From Qipengyuania profundimaris (GTDB lineage: Bacteria; Pseudomonadota; Alphaproteobacteria; Sphingomonadales; Sphingomonadaceae): 64,000 nt of DNA. Location: assembly GCF_030717945.1 (NCBI RefSeq), contig NZ_JAVAIM010000001.1, forward strand, positions 1,859,131-1,923,130, in the 5' to 3' direction. The number at the start of each line of letters is the position of its first letter. Positions within the stretch are counted from its first letter, which is position 1. Of the stretch, positions 9,187-18,997 are shown piece after piece. Made by a program: the position numbers and the translations under genes. Under the pieces are notes generated by a model, which worked only from the letters and a program-made list of their open reading frames with translations, ran no database searches and was not told the DNA's origin.

Positions 9187-10638
9187 ATGGCAAGCGATAG
9201 TGGAACGCCCGAAGGACAGGTCGTAACCCGCTTTGCCCCTTCGCCCACAGGATACCTGCATATCGGCGGCGCGCGCACGGCATTGTTCAACTGGCTCTTC
9301 GCCCGGCACCACGGCGGCCGCACGCTCCTGCGGATCGAGGATACGGACCGCAAGCGCAGTACGCAGGACGCGATCGACAAGATCATCGAAGGGCTCGACT
9401 GGCTCGGCCTCGATTTCGACGATGCACCGCTGTTCCAGTCCGACCGCGCCGAACGCCATGCCGAAGTAGCGCGCCAGCTTCTCGCAGCAGGCCACGCGTA
9501 CAAATGCTACGCGACGCCCGAGGAACTCGAGCAAATGCGCGCCGACCAGCGCGCTGCCAAGCAACCGATGCGCTACGACCGTCGCTGGCGCGACCGCGAC
9601 GGGAGCGAGGCTCCCGAAGGGGCGCCCTTCGTTATCCGTCTTAAAGTGCCGACCGAGGGCGAGACGACCATCGAAGATGCCGTCCAGGGTCCGGTGACCG
9701 TGAAGAACGCCGAGATCGACGATTACGTCCTGCTCCGCGCCGACGGTACGCCGACCTACATGCTCGCGGTGGTCGTCGACGATCACGATATGGGTGTTAC
9801 TCACGTTATCCGCGGCGACGATCACCTCAACAACGCCTTCCGCCAGCTCCCTGTGATCCGCGCGATGGACGCGATCGAGGGCGGCTGGCCCGATCCGGTC
9901 TATGCTCACGTGCCGCTGATCCACGGTCCGGACGGCGCAAAAATGTCGAAGCGCCATGGCGCCGTCGGTGTCGAAGGTTATCGCGACGAAGAAGGCGTCC
10001 TGCCGGAAGCGCTCTTCAACTATCTCCTGCGCCTCGGCTGGGGTCATGGCGATCGCGAGGAGATCAGCCGCGAGGAAGCGATCGAGCTGTTCGACCTCGA
10101 CGGAGTCGGCAAGGGTCCTGCCCGGTTCGATATCAAGAAGCTGCAGAACCTCAACGGTCACTACATTCGGGAGGCCGATGATGGTCGCCTGGCTCGCATC
10201 GTGGCCGAGAGGCTGGACGGTGATGCAGATGTCGATTTGCTCGAGCAGGCGATGCCGGTCCTCAAAACACGCGCTAAGTCCGTCAACGAACTCGTTGAAG
10301 GATCGCAGTTTCTTTTCGCCAAACGGCCTCTCGAGATGACCGAAAAAGCGGCCGCCCTGCTTGATGACGAAGCGCGCCAGCGCCTCGCGGGCCTGTCGAA
10401 AATGCTGCATGTGCAAAATGACTGGACAATCGAGGCTCTCGAAGCCACTACGAAATCGTATGCCGAGCAGCTCGAATTGGGTCTCGGCAAGCTCGCGCAG
10501 CCCATGCGCGCAGCATTGACGGGGACGACCACGTCCCCCGGCATTTTCGATGTGCTGGTCCTTCTGGGCAAGGAAGAAGCGCTCGCGCGGATCGATGCGC
10601 AAGCCGCCGACGCCCCGGGGCCAGACGGAAACCGTTGA
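9187..10638 (+). CDS. gltX: Glutamate--tRNA ligase
   Basis: GltX charges tRNA-Glu (and in many alphaproteobacteria tRNA-Gln) with glutamate. The class I synthetase signatures are present: the HIGH-type motif in [19 protein letters not shown] and the KMSKS-type motif in [15 protein letters not shown]. The anticodon-binding helical domain fills the C-terminal third. The protein has 483 residues, normal for the family. The ATG at 9187 follows AAGGA at a suitable distance; an upstream in-frame start at 8926 lies inside comEC. gltA begins 10 bases after the stop, so the two are probably co-transcribed. Confidence 0.96.
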   Translation: MASDSGTPEGQVVTRFAPSPTGYLHIGGARTALFNWLFARHHGGRTLLRIEDTDRKRSTQDAIDKIIEGLDWLGLDFDDAPLFQSDRAERHAEVARQLLAAGHAYKCYATPEELEQMRADQRAAKQPMRYDRRWRDRDGSEAPEGAPFVIRLKVPTEGETTIEDAVQGPVTVKNAEIDDYVLLRADGTPTYMLAVVVDDHDMGVTHVIRGDDHLNNAFRQLPVIRAMDAIEGGWPDPVYAHVPLIHGPDGAKMSKRHGAVGVEGYRDEEGVLPEALFNYLLRLGWGHGDREEISREEAIELFDLDGVGKGPARFDIKKLQNLNGHYIREADDGRLARIVAERLDGDADVDLLEQAMPVLKTRAKSVNELVEGSQFLFAKRPLEMTEKAAALLDDEARQRLAGLSKMLHVQNDWTIEALEATTKSYAEQLELGLGKLAQPMRAALTGTTTSPGIFDVLVLLGKEEALARIDAQAADAPGPDGNR

Positions 10639-10648
10639 GGAGACACGC

Positions 10649-11935
<1,287 letters not shown>

Positions 11936-11961
11936 ACCCGGCTTCCGTAGCAATAGATCAA

Positions 11962-11984
11962 GGGGCGCTGCGGCGCCCCTTTTT
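11962..11984 (+). terminator. Rho-independent terminator after gltA
   Basis: GGGGCGC (11962-11968) pairs perfectly with GCGCCCC (11973-11979) around a 4-base loop, followed by five Ts. It ends the gltX-gltA transcript just before the convergent kinase-like gene. Confidence 0.9.
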
Positions 11985-11988
11985 CGTG

Positions 11989-13431
11989 TCAGGCGTTCGT
12001 GTCGTCGTCAGGAATATCGCGCCCCGGACCATCGCGCTTCTCCGATCGCATCTCTTCGGCGGCGGGGACTGAGAGCGTGAAACGCGCGCCCTGCCCCGGT
12101 GCGCTTTCGACTGTGAGATCGCCGTCCATCGCGCGTGCGATCCGGCGTGAAATATAGAGCCCAAGGCCAGAGCCACCATCGCCGCTGCGCCCCAAGCGCT
12201 CGAACTTCTCGAACACTCGCGCCTGCTGCTCCTCGTCAAGGCCGTGACCCTGGTCTGCCACAGTGATGAGCGCGCGGCTGCCGATCCGGTCGAGCCGGAT
12301 CCAGACCTGACTGTCTTCAGGCGCATAGCGGATCGCGTTGCCGACGAGGTTGAGCAGGATCTGTAACACCCGCCGGAATTCGGCGATGGCCAGCTGGCTC
12401 TCGCCTTCCACAGGAGGCACCAGCGTGATGCCCTTCTCCTGCGCGCGAACGCCGAGAATGCCGCAGGCCCGCCGCGCGACGTCGGCAAGCTCGATACGGT
12501 CCGGCGCGGTAACGAATTGGTCTGATTCGACGACTTCTAGGTCTGAGAGGTCGTCAATCAGCGCCAATAGATGCTGGGCCGCGGTAGCGATATCGGCCGC
12601 ATAGGAACTGTATTCGTCAGCAATCGGCCCCGCTAGCTTCGTCCTAATCGTTTCGGCGTTGGCGATGATGCGATTGATCGGTTGGCGGAGGACCGGCGTG
12701 AGGTCGCGACCGAAGGATGCGCCTTCGATACCGGCACCGTTTTCCGCAGCCTCTACGCCCGCAGCAGGCGTGTCAGCAGTCAGGTAGAGGGCGAAGCCTG
12801 CACTACCCGGCTCGCCCTTCCCGAGCGGTTCCAGATGCGCCGTCCATGCGCGCTTGGACCCGTCGATTTCGCAGCGCGAACCATCGAGCAAGCGCCAGTG
12901 GAGCGGCTGCTCGTGGGTGCTGCCTGGCAAATGGACGAAATCGGTCCAGGGCCGGCCTATCCCCCCGCGCGCGGCGTCCACGAATACTGCAAGGTCGGGT
13001 GCCTCGGTCTCTACCGACAGCACGCCCTGCGACGGGCTCAGCCTGACAGTGCAATCTGCCAGATGCCGGTTGATCTCGATCCGGCGCCGCGTGGCGTCGA
13101 GCTCGTTCTCCGGCGGCAGCTCTTCGCTGTGCCAGCTGACGACATCGATTGCGCTCTGCCAGATAGTTCCATCGTTGCCGAGTTTCGGGGTGATCTCTAC
13201 CCACGCAGTGATGCTGTTCTCGCCATCGATGGCTGTAAATTGGCGGGCGAGCCGAAGGCCGTAAGCATTGGCCTTGTCGACCAGGGCCTGCAACTCGGGA
13301 ATGGCGATCGGGCCTCCGATCTGCCCTCCGCAGGCTTCCTGCAGGCTCGCGAGCGGTTCACCGGCTTCGACGAGCCGCCCCTCGGCATCGGCCTTGGCAG
13401 ATGCGATATAGCTTGTGCCGACGCTGGCCAT
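11989..13431 (-). CDS. Histidine-kinase-like protein lacking the phosphoacceptor His
   Basis: A 480-residue protein without membrane segments. The last part is a clear HATPase_c domain: the N box in LNLVGNAIRYAPED, the G1 box in VADQGHGLDEEQQARVFEKF and the G2 box in GSGLGLYISRRIA. Ahead of it lies a DHp/HisKA-like helical pair, but the expected SHELRTPLN-type motif reads LTPVLRQPINRIIANAE, with Pro246 where His should be. The N-terminal half is PAS-like (AWVEITPKLGNDGTIW). The ATG at 13431 is 2 bases after the upstream gene's stop. ATP binding seems intact; autophosphorylation on the usual residue does not. It could be a pseudokinase scaffold or a kinase using another residue. Confidence 0.8.
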   Translation of the reverse strand: MASVGTSYIASAKADAEGRLVEAGEPLASLQEACGGQIGGPIAIPELQALVDKANAYGLRLARQFTAIDGENSITAWVEITPKLGNDGTIWQSAIDVVSWHSEELPPENELDATRRRIEINRHLADCTVRLSPSQGVLSVETEAPDLAVFVDAARGGIGRPWTDFVHLPGSTHEQPLHWRLLDGSRCEIDGSKRAWTAHLEPLGKGEPGSAGFALYLTADTPAAGVEAAENGAGIEGASFGRDLTPVLRQPINRIIANAETIRTKLAGPIADEYSSYAADIATAAQHLLALIDDLSDLEVVESDQFVTAPDRIELADVARRACGILGVRAQEKGITLVPPVEGESQLAIAEFRRVLQILLNLVGNAIRYAPEDSQVWIRLDRIGSRALITVADQGHGLDEEQQARVFEKFERLGRSGDGGSGLGLYISRRIARAMDGDLTVESAPGQGARFTLSVPAAEEMRSEKRDGPGRDIPDDDTNA

Positions 13432-13433
13432 GG

Positions 13434-14399
13434 TCAGACGATCCCCATCGTGCCGGCTTCCGCGAGCCATTTCTTTGCTTCAGCCGGCGTGATCCCATCG
13501 AGGCCGCCTTGCGGGCTGCTTTGTGGGTGTAACCGCAGGATCTGGGTATTCACTTCCGCAGCGTCTAGACCGCAGCCGCGCAGCGCCAGAGCGAGCCGCG
13601 CGACCTGCTGTTCATTCGTCGCAAGCACAGCAAGGTTGCGCGACTGGTTCGACCGCGCCGCCAGTGCTGTAAGGAACAGCGCGACCCCGGCATGTTCCAC
13701 GTCGAGCGCTTTGCGCACATCGTCACCAAGCCCCGCCACGAGCCGCGCGAGCAGCGACAGGCGGGCCGAGCTCTCGTCATAGGCGTTGCGCAGCTTCGCT
13801 TCTGCGCGGATCATGGCATCGGACCGCCGATCCCCGCCGAAGTTGCGCCACCCCAGCAGCAGTTCGTGAAACAGGTCGCCCGGCAGTTCGGCGAGCGAAA
13901 GCTCCATGCGCCGCTGTGATTGGGCGAAGCGCGCCTGCGCGGCCAAAGCCCCCATCGCCGCGCTGGCCTGACCGCTGTCGGGCGAAGCAATCAGGGTCTG
14001 CAGTAGCGGGGAAAGCACCGGGTCGATGCCGTATTGCGCCTCCATCCGCGTCGCCAATTGCCACTCGAGCGCAAGGGCATGGCAATGCGACAGGATACGA
14101 GGGCTGGTGAAGAAATGCTGCGCCAGCGCTTCGCCATGCTTGTCGGCAAAGGCTTCACGGCCAGCTTCCCCGGTCGCCTCCGCCTGGGCCCGGAGGATCT
14201 GCCAGGCAAGATCGTGGCACATGCCGCGAATCCGCGCGACGATCTCGTCGCTGAACAACGAATGGTCCGGTGTTGCGAGCAAATGCTCCAGTATCGGCGT
14301 AACCCGCGCAAGCACGGCATTCCCGCCAGCCAGGGAATCGCGCAATTCTCTTGCTTGGTCCGCTTGGGCAGCGTCAGGCACCGGGATCTCCATCTTCAT
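13434..14399 (-). CDS. Conserved helical protein, possibly DUF2336-like
   Basis: A 321-residue soluble protein predicted by eye to be almost wholly alpha-helical, rich in Ala, Leu and Arg, without signal peptide or membrane helix. I cannot place it firmly in a family. The C-terminal segment (GVALFLTALAARSNQSRN, then LALALRGCGLDAAEVN) recalls DUF2336 proteins of alphaproteobacteria, but that is a weak impression. Two start codons are available, at 14399 and 14393. It lies 2 bases upstream of the kinase-like gene on the same strand, so the two products are probably made together and may interact. Confidence 0.6.
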   Translation of the reverse strand: MKMEIPVPDAAQADQARELRDSLAGGNAVLARVTPILEHLLATPDHSLFSDEIVARIRGMCHDLAWQILRAQAEATGEAGREAFADKHGEALAQHFFTSPRILSHCHALALEWQLATRMEAQYGIDPVLSPLLQTLIASPDSGQASAAMGALAAQARFAQSQRRMELSLAELPGDLFHELLLGWRNFGGDRRSDAMIRAEAKLRNAYDESSARLSLLARLVAGLGDDVRKALDVEHAGVALFLTALAARSNQSRNLAVLATNEQQVARLALALRGCGLDAAEVNTQILRLHPQSSPQGGLDGITPAEAKKWLAEAGTMGIV

Positions 14400-14434
14400 G
14401 CCTTCGCGCTATCATGGACATGGTTAAGTCGACG

Positions 14435-15613
14435 TTAGTCGCCACGGTAAGGCACAAGGAAGATCGAAGTCAGCACCAGCAGGGCCATGATCGCAGTGAC
14501 CGGCTGGGTAATCCCTACAAACGCGCACGGAACCAGCAATGCGCTGGTTGCGATCCGGTCGCGGTAGGTCTCGCCCCAATTGTCGTCCCGCAGGCGAGCA
14601 CCTAGCCGCAAGAGACCGAACAGCACCGCTGGAACGAACAGTCTCAGCCAACCGGTATCTTCGGGAGAGGCGGCCGCGATGAGGATCGCCAGCACCGGAT
14701 CCGTCGACCAGTCCAGGGCTTTCGCCAGCGCCGATCTTCGCGCGCCGAATTGCCCCGCCCGTGCAATGCGCTCCACCGTCTCTCCCGCCGCGCCGAGCAT
14801 GGCCATGACCGTACCGAGCGCCAGTGCGGGTACCGGCATGCCGAGTGCCGCGAGTGCCAGAGCGCCGATACCGCTGAGCACAGCGCCCAGCGCTGGAAGT
14901 CTCGCGCCCTTTTTGCCCAATGTGTCGCGCGCAAGCCGGGCGCCGACCCGCTCCGCGACCGCAAGTCCGGGGGCCGTGAAGGGTGCTGGCGATGCATGGG
15001 TCTTGATCCACCGTTCTTCCCGATCGACCAATTCTTCGATGCCGGGATCAATGTGCCACTGACCATCCTCGATCAGCCGCTTTTCCAATGGCAAGATTTT
15101 GACCCCCGATTGCAGCGACAGCCGCAGCAGGCTGGCAACCACGTCGCTATCAGGCGGCAGCTCGGCGAGACGTTCGACCACCGAACCCGGCGCGAGCAAG
15201 GCGCCCGACCACGCAAACTCGGGATCTATCCTCTCGTAGCCCCTCGGCACGGCGTCTTCGGCTGGAAAGGCCAGCACCGCCGGGCGAGCTACATTGCGGA
15301 GCACAGCAGCATCGGAAGGCAGGACGCCGGGAGCAAGCACGAACAACTCGTCAGCTGCAGTCACAAGGCCCGAGAGGGCCCGCGGGTTCTGCATGGCGAC
15401 GAAGCGGACGCCGGATTGTTCGGCACGGCGCTGTGCCTCCGCGACCTCGCGGCCAATCCCTTCGACAAGGCATGCAATCGTTTCGCAACCGGCCGCCAGC
15501 GCGAGATCGATTTGCCGGTCGATGACGCGTGCGCCCGCGAAATTGCGATAGGCCGCGCGCACCGGTGCCGGGGTGACGGCATCATCGAGCGTGGAAAGTA
15601 GGGCGACGCGCAA
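14435..15613 (-). CDS. Nucleotidyltransferase-like protein fused to a membrane domain
   Basis: A 392-residue protein. Residues 1 to about 150 resemble a nucleotidyltransferase-like Rossmann domain (RVALLSTLDDA, then ARVIDRQIDLALAAGCETI), but the glycine-rich GxGxRL loop of active enzymes is not seen. From about residue 225 there are roughly four hydrophobic segments with an arrangement like CDP-alcohol phosphatidyltransferases, although the full DGxxAR...GxxxDxxxD motif is absent; DWSTDP may be a remnant. The start is TTG at 15613, preceded by GGAGAG. It may be a degenerate relative of bifunctional inositol-phosphate enzymes. Function unknown. Confidence 0.55.
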   Translation of the reverse strand: MRVALLSTLDDAVTPAPVRAAYRNFAGARVIDRQIDLALAAGCETIACLVEGIGREVAEAQRRAEQSGVRFVAMQNPRALSGLVTAADELFVLAPGVLPSDAAVLRNVARPAVLAFPAEDAVPRGYERIDPEFAWSGALLAPGSVVERLAELPPDSDVVASLLRLSLQSGVKILPLEKRLIEDGQWHIDPGIEELVDREERWIKTHASPAPFTAPGLAVAERVGARLARDTLGKKGARLPALGAVLSGIGALALAALGMPVPALALGTVMAMLGAAGETVERIARAGQFGARRSALAKALDWSTDPVLAILIAAASPEDTGWLRLFVPAVLFGLLRLGARLRDDNWGETYRDRIATSALLVPCAFVGITQPVTAIMALLVLTSIFLVPYRGD

Positions 15614-15692
15614 AACGCTCTCCGGTTGGGCTGCTGCGCCGGCACTCTAGTTTTGCCCGGACGGCTAAGCCACCCCAGTCGGTGGATTTCCC

Positions 15693-15998
15693 TCAGTCCC
15701 GGAAAGCAAGTTCCTCGCTGAAGTTACGGATGCGGACGACTATTCCCGGGTCGCCCGGTGCGCCCTCCAGCGCCTCGCGGGCCAACGCCGCCAGTTCATG
15801 CGCGTGGAAGCTGGCAGCCAGTCCCTGGAGGCGTTCGGCAGCGACCAGCCAGTTCCCGTCGCACCGCGCCCTGCCCAGCAAATCGGCCTGCCGTGCAACG
15901 CTCTGCGCGAAAGCAGCCTTCAGCTCGGCCTGCAGCGCCTCGTCGGCACCGGCAGCTGCACCGATAGCGGCTTCGAAATCTGACGAATGATAGGCCAT
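15693..15998 (-). CDS. Hpt-like domain protein without the phosphoacceptor His
   Basis: A 101-residue helical protein whose central block AAERLQGLAASFHAHELAAL aligns well with the Hpt signature AHxLKGxxxxxGAxxLAxL, except that the phosphorylated His is Glu55. Hpt domains relay phosphoryl groups between response regulators in phosphorelays; this one should not be able to carry phosphate on the usual residue. The ATG at 15998 is preferred over an upstream in-frame start at 16043 because the helical domain begins with MAYHSSDFEAA. It diverges from the coiled-coil gene, with 86 bases between the two start codons. Confidence 0.6.
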   Translation of the reverse strand: MAYHSSDFEAAIGAAAGADEALQAELKAAFAQSVARQADLLGRARCDGNWLVAAERLQGLAASFHAHELAALAREALEGAPGDPGIVVRIRNFSEELAFRD

Positions 15999-16084
15999 CG
16001 CGCCTAAACCTAGGCAGGGATGAGTTAAAGTGGGTTTAAGCATAATCGAAACGTGGTAGATTCTGCCCTATGAGGAAGCGCTCC

Positions 16085-18715
16085 ATGATCAAGGCTGTCT
16101 CCGACGAGACATCGGTCGATGAAATTGAAATCGAGGGTTACCAGCAGCCTGTCGATGAAAGCTCGGACGAATTCGAGGAATTTTACGACGCGGATGTGGA
16201 AGAGTACGAGGAATTCGTCGCCGAAGACGATGACCCCTCACTTCGTCGCCAATGGGTTGCGCCGGCTCTTGCCATGACTGTTATCGTAGCATGGACCGCC
16301 TTCTTCGTGTGGGCGAACCGGAGCGAAATGCTCGCAGGGGGCACGGCGCAGCAATGGACCGGCTGGATTACCAGCTGGGCGATCCTCGTCCTTCTCGTGG
16401 TGAGCTTGTGGATGCTGGCCGTCCGCAATTCCCGGCGCGAGGCGCGCCGGTTCGGCGAAGTTGCACGGTCGCTGTCGGAGGAGTCGGCGCGTCTCGAGGC
16501 GAAGCTCGCCGTGGTGAACAGAGAACTCAGCCTCGCGCGCGAATTTCTCGGCTCGCAGACGCGCGATCTCGAATATCTTGGCCGCTCGGCAAGCGAGCGG
16601 ATTTCAGAACATGCCGACCGCCTTCAAGGGCTCATCCACGACAATGGCGAGCGAGTGGATGCAATCGCCCGCGTCAGCGACGCCGCACTCGAGAACATGG
16701 ACAAACTTCGGGACAACCTCCCGGTCATCGCCAACTCGGCCAAGGATGTGTCCAACCAAATCGGCGGCGCCGGGCGGACGGCGAAATCCCAACTGGACGA
16801 GCTGGTTGCGGGCTTTCGCCGACTTAACGAATTCGGCACCGCGAGCGAGCGGCAAGTCGCTTCCCTTCGAGAGCGCGTCGACGAAGCGCTCGTGGCCTTC
16901 GAGGCGCAGACCGAGCAGCTCGGCACCATCGCAGAGCAGCGTTTCGCGGTCCTCCGAGAGGAGAGCGAAGCATTTCGCGGGGAACTGGACGGGCGCGAAG
17001 TCGATGCCCTCGCCGCAATGCGCGGTCGAGCCGAGACCTTGCGCGCAGAACTTGCCGAGACCGGGCAGCAAACGTCGGCGGAGCATGAGACTGCTGTGGC
17101 GCATTTGCGGGTCCAGCTCGACAGCCTGCGCGATGAAGCCGCGACGATCGCTGCCGAGGTGCGCCAAGGCGAAGCAACGGCCTTGGCGAGCTGGGGCCAC
17201 CAGATCGACGCCATGCGCGAACGGCTTGAACTCACCGTCCAAGAGATCAAGGCGATCGACCAGTCCGCTCTCGACTCCGCGAATGAGAAGCTGAAGGCCC
17301 TCTTTGCCGAAGCCGAAGCCGTCGATGCCCGCATCACCGAACGCAACCGGCTGTTCGACGAACAGACCGCTGGGCGACAGGCGAGATTCGACGCGGCCGA
17401 GGAAGCGGCGTTGGCGACCATGCACGAAAGGCTCGAAGCGCTAGACAACGCGCTGGCCACCAAGCGCGCCGCTCAGCTCGAGCAGGCCGACAAGCTAGCT
17501 CGCGAGGGCGATGCGCTGGCGGAGAAGATCGGCCGTCTCGGAGAAGTGTTCGATGCCGTCCACCGGCAGGGCCAGGAAGCCAGCGGCAGCGTTGCCGAGG
17601 GCGTCGATGCGCTCAACGCGAAGCTTGTGGAAAGCCGCGAAGCGCTCGACGGTACGGATATGGCCGTGGCCGCACTTACGGATGCGAGCGTACGCCTGCT
17701 CGAACTCATTCAGGCGAGCGCCCATCAAAGCCGCAACGACCTGCCCAATGCGATGACTGCAAGCGAGGAACGCCTTGCGGCCATCGAGATCCGCGCCCGC
17801 GAGGTCCACTCGCTGCTCGACCAGGCTCGACAGGCCGGAGAGCAGGCCAGCACAAGCATGGACACAGCCGGGAACCAGGCCCGCGAGGCGATGGAAGACA
17901 TCGACCGCTTCCAGGCCGATTTCGGGGAAACCACCGCGGCACAGGTCGACAGCATCGAACGGCTCCGCTCGAGCGTCGCAGCGCTCGGCTCCGAAAACGA
18001 AGCCGTGGCGACGAAAGCGCAAGAAGAATTGCGCGAGGCGATCGAGGCGCTGCAGACAAGCGCGCGGTCCGCCCTCGCGGCTATCGAAAACGAGCAAGCC
18101 GACCGGATCGATCAGATCGCGGCGAAAGTCGGCGAGAAGAGCGCCGAGTCGATCGAGAAGGCGCTCGCGGAACATACCGATGAAGCACTGGCGAAGCTCG
18201 AAGAAGCGACGACACGCTCCTCCGAAGCGGGGCGGGAAGTTACGCGGCAGCTGCGCGACCAGCTCGCCAAGGTCAATGAATTGACCGGCAATCTGGAGAG
18301 CCGCATCGCCCATGCGCGCGAACGGGCGACCGAGGATGTCGACAACGACTTCTCCCGCCGCGTCGCGCTCATCACCGAAAGTCTGAATTCCAACGCTATC
18401 GACATCGCCAAGGCTCTATCGACCGAGGTGACCGACACGTCCTGGGCAAGCTACCTTCGCGGCGATCGCGGCATTTTCACCCGCCGTGCCGTGCGGCTGG
18501 TCGACAATACCGAAGCACGGGAGATCGCCGAACTCTACGATGCGGACCACGATTTCCGCGAGCATGTCAGCCGCTACATCCATGACTTCGAGGCGATGCT
18601 GCGGACGATGCTCAGTACCCGTGACGGGCACGCCGTCAGCGTCACATTGCTATCAAGCGATATGGGCAAGCTCTATGTGGTGCTGGCACAGGCGCTCGAA
18701 CGCCTGCGGCAATAA
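16085..18715 (+). CDS. Large membrane-anchored coiled-coil protein
   Basis: An 876-residue protein of unknown function. Residues 1-55 are very acidic (runs such as DEFEEFYDADVEEYEEF). Two membrane helices follow at about residues 60-80 and 90-112. From about 115 to 780 the sequence is nearly continuous coiled coil, rich in Glu, Ala, Arg, Gln and Leu. The last 90 residues form a more globular block (YLRGDRGIFTRRAVRLVDN). Such proteins are often labelled 'ATPase' in Sphingomonadales, but I see no Walker motif. I chose the ATG at 16085 because GAGGAAG lies 9 bases upstream; the ATG at 16070 has no such site. It may organise a cell pole or envelope structure, by analogy only. Confidence 0.8.
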   Translation: MIKAVSDETSVDEIEIEGYQQPVDESSDEFEEFYDADVEEYEEFVAEDDDPSLRRQWVAPALAMTVIVAWTAFFVWANRSEMLAGGTAQQWTGWITSWAILVLLVVSLWMLAVRNSRREARRFGEVARSLSEESARLEAKLAVVNRELSLAREFLGSQTRDLEYLGRSASERISEHADRLQGLIHDNGERVDAIARVSDAALENMDKLRDNLPVIANSAKDVSNQIGGAGRTAKSQLDELVAGFRRLNEFGTASERQVASLRERVDEALVAFEAQTEQLGTIAEQRFAVLREESEAFRGELDGREVDALAAMRGRAETLRAELAETGQQTSAEHETAVAHLRVQLDSLRDEAATIAAEVRQGEATALASWGHQIDAMRERLELTVQEIKAIDQSALDSANEKLKALFAEAEAVDARITERNRLFDEQTAGRQARFDAAEEAALATMHERLEALDNALATKRAAQLEQADKLAREGDALAEKIGRLGEVFDAVHRQGQEASGSVAEGVDALNAKLVESREALDGTDMAVAALTDASVRLLELIQASAHQSRNDLPNAMTASEERLAAIEIRAREVHSLLDQARQAGEQASTSMDTAGNQAREAMEDIDRFQADFGETTAAQVDSIERLRSSVAALGSENEAVATKAQEELREAIEALQTSARSALAAIENEQADRIDQIAAKVGEKSAESIEKALAEHTDEALAKLEEATTRSSEAGREVTRQLRDQLAKVNELTGNLESRIAHARERATEDVDNDFSRRVALITESLNSNAIDIAKALSTEVTDTSWASYLRGDRGIFTRRAVRLVDNTEAREIAELYDADHDFREHVSRYIHDFEAMLRTMLSTRDGHAVSVTLLSSDMGKLYVVLAQALERLRQ

Positions 18716-18988
18716 TCAGCCGGCGGAAGGTCCCCAGAAGATCAGGTCTTCCGGCCCGATCCAGCCATTGATGTAATTCGCGACGTAAAGCGTCGTCAGG
18801 ACGGCAGCGAGCACAATGGCGCGCACCATCAGCCGCCCCGGGCGGAACTCGACCGGAGCGCTATCGGCCTGCCCTGGCACCTTCTCGATCCCAGCCTCGT
18901 CATGTGTGCGGACGCCGAAAGGCAGCAACACGAAAGCGCTGAACACAAGGAAGAGGAAATAGATCGCGAGGATGCTGGTCCACTGCAT
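18716..18988 (-). CDS. DUF1467 family membrane protein
   Basis: A 90-residue protein with two membrane helices (about residues 5-25 and 55-75) and the DUF1467 pattern LPFGVRTHDEAG between them. Function unknown. The family is common in alphaproteobacteria, often next to rnj. It is the last gene of the long nuo-birA-coaX-rnj unit, 9 bases after rnj. Its stop directly abuts the stop of the convergent coiled-coil gene, leaving no room for an ordinary terminator. Confidence 0.85.
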   Translation of the reverse strand: MQWTSILAIYFLFLVFSAFVLLPFGVRTHDEAGIEKVPGQADSAPVEFRPGRLMVRAIVLAAVLTTLYVANYINGWIGPEDLIFWGPSAG

Positions 18989-18997
18989 CTGATCACC

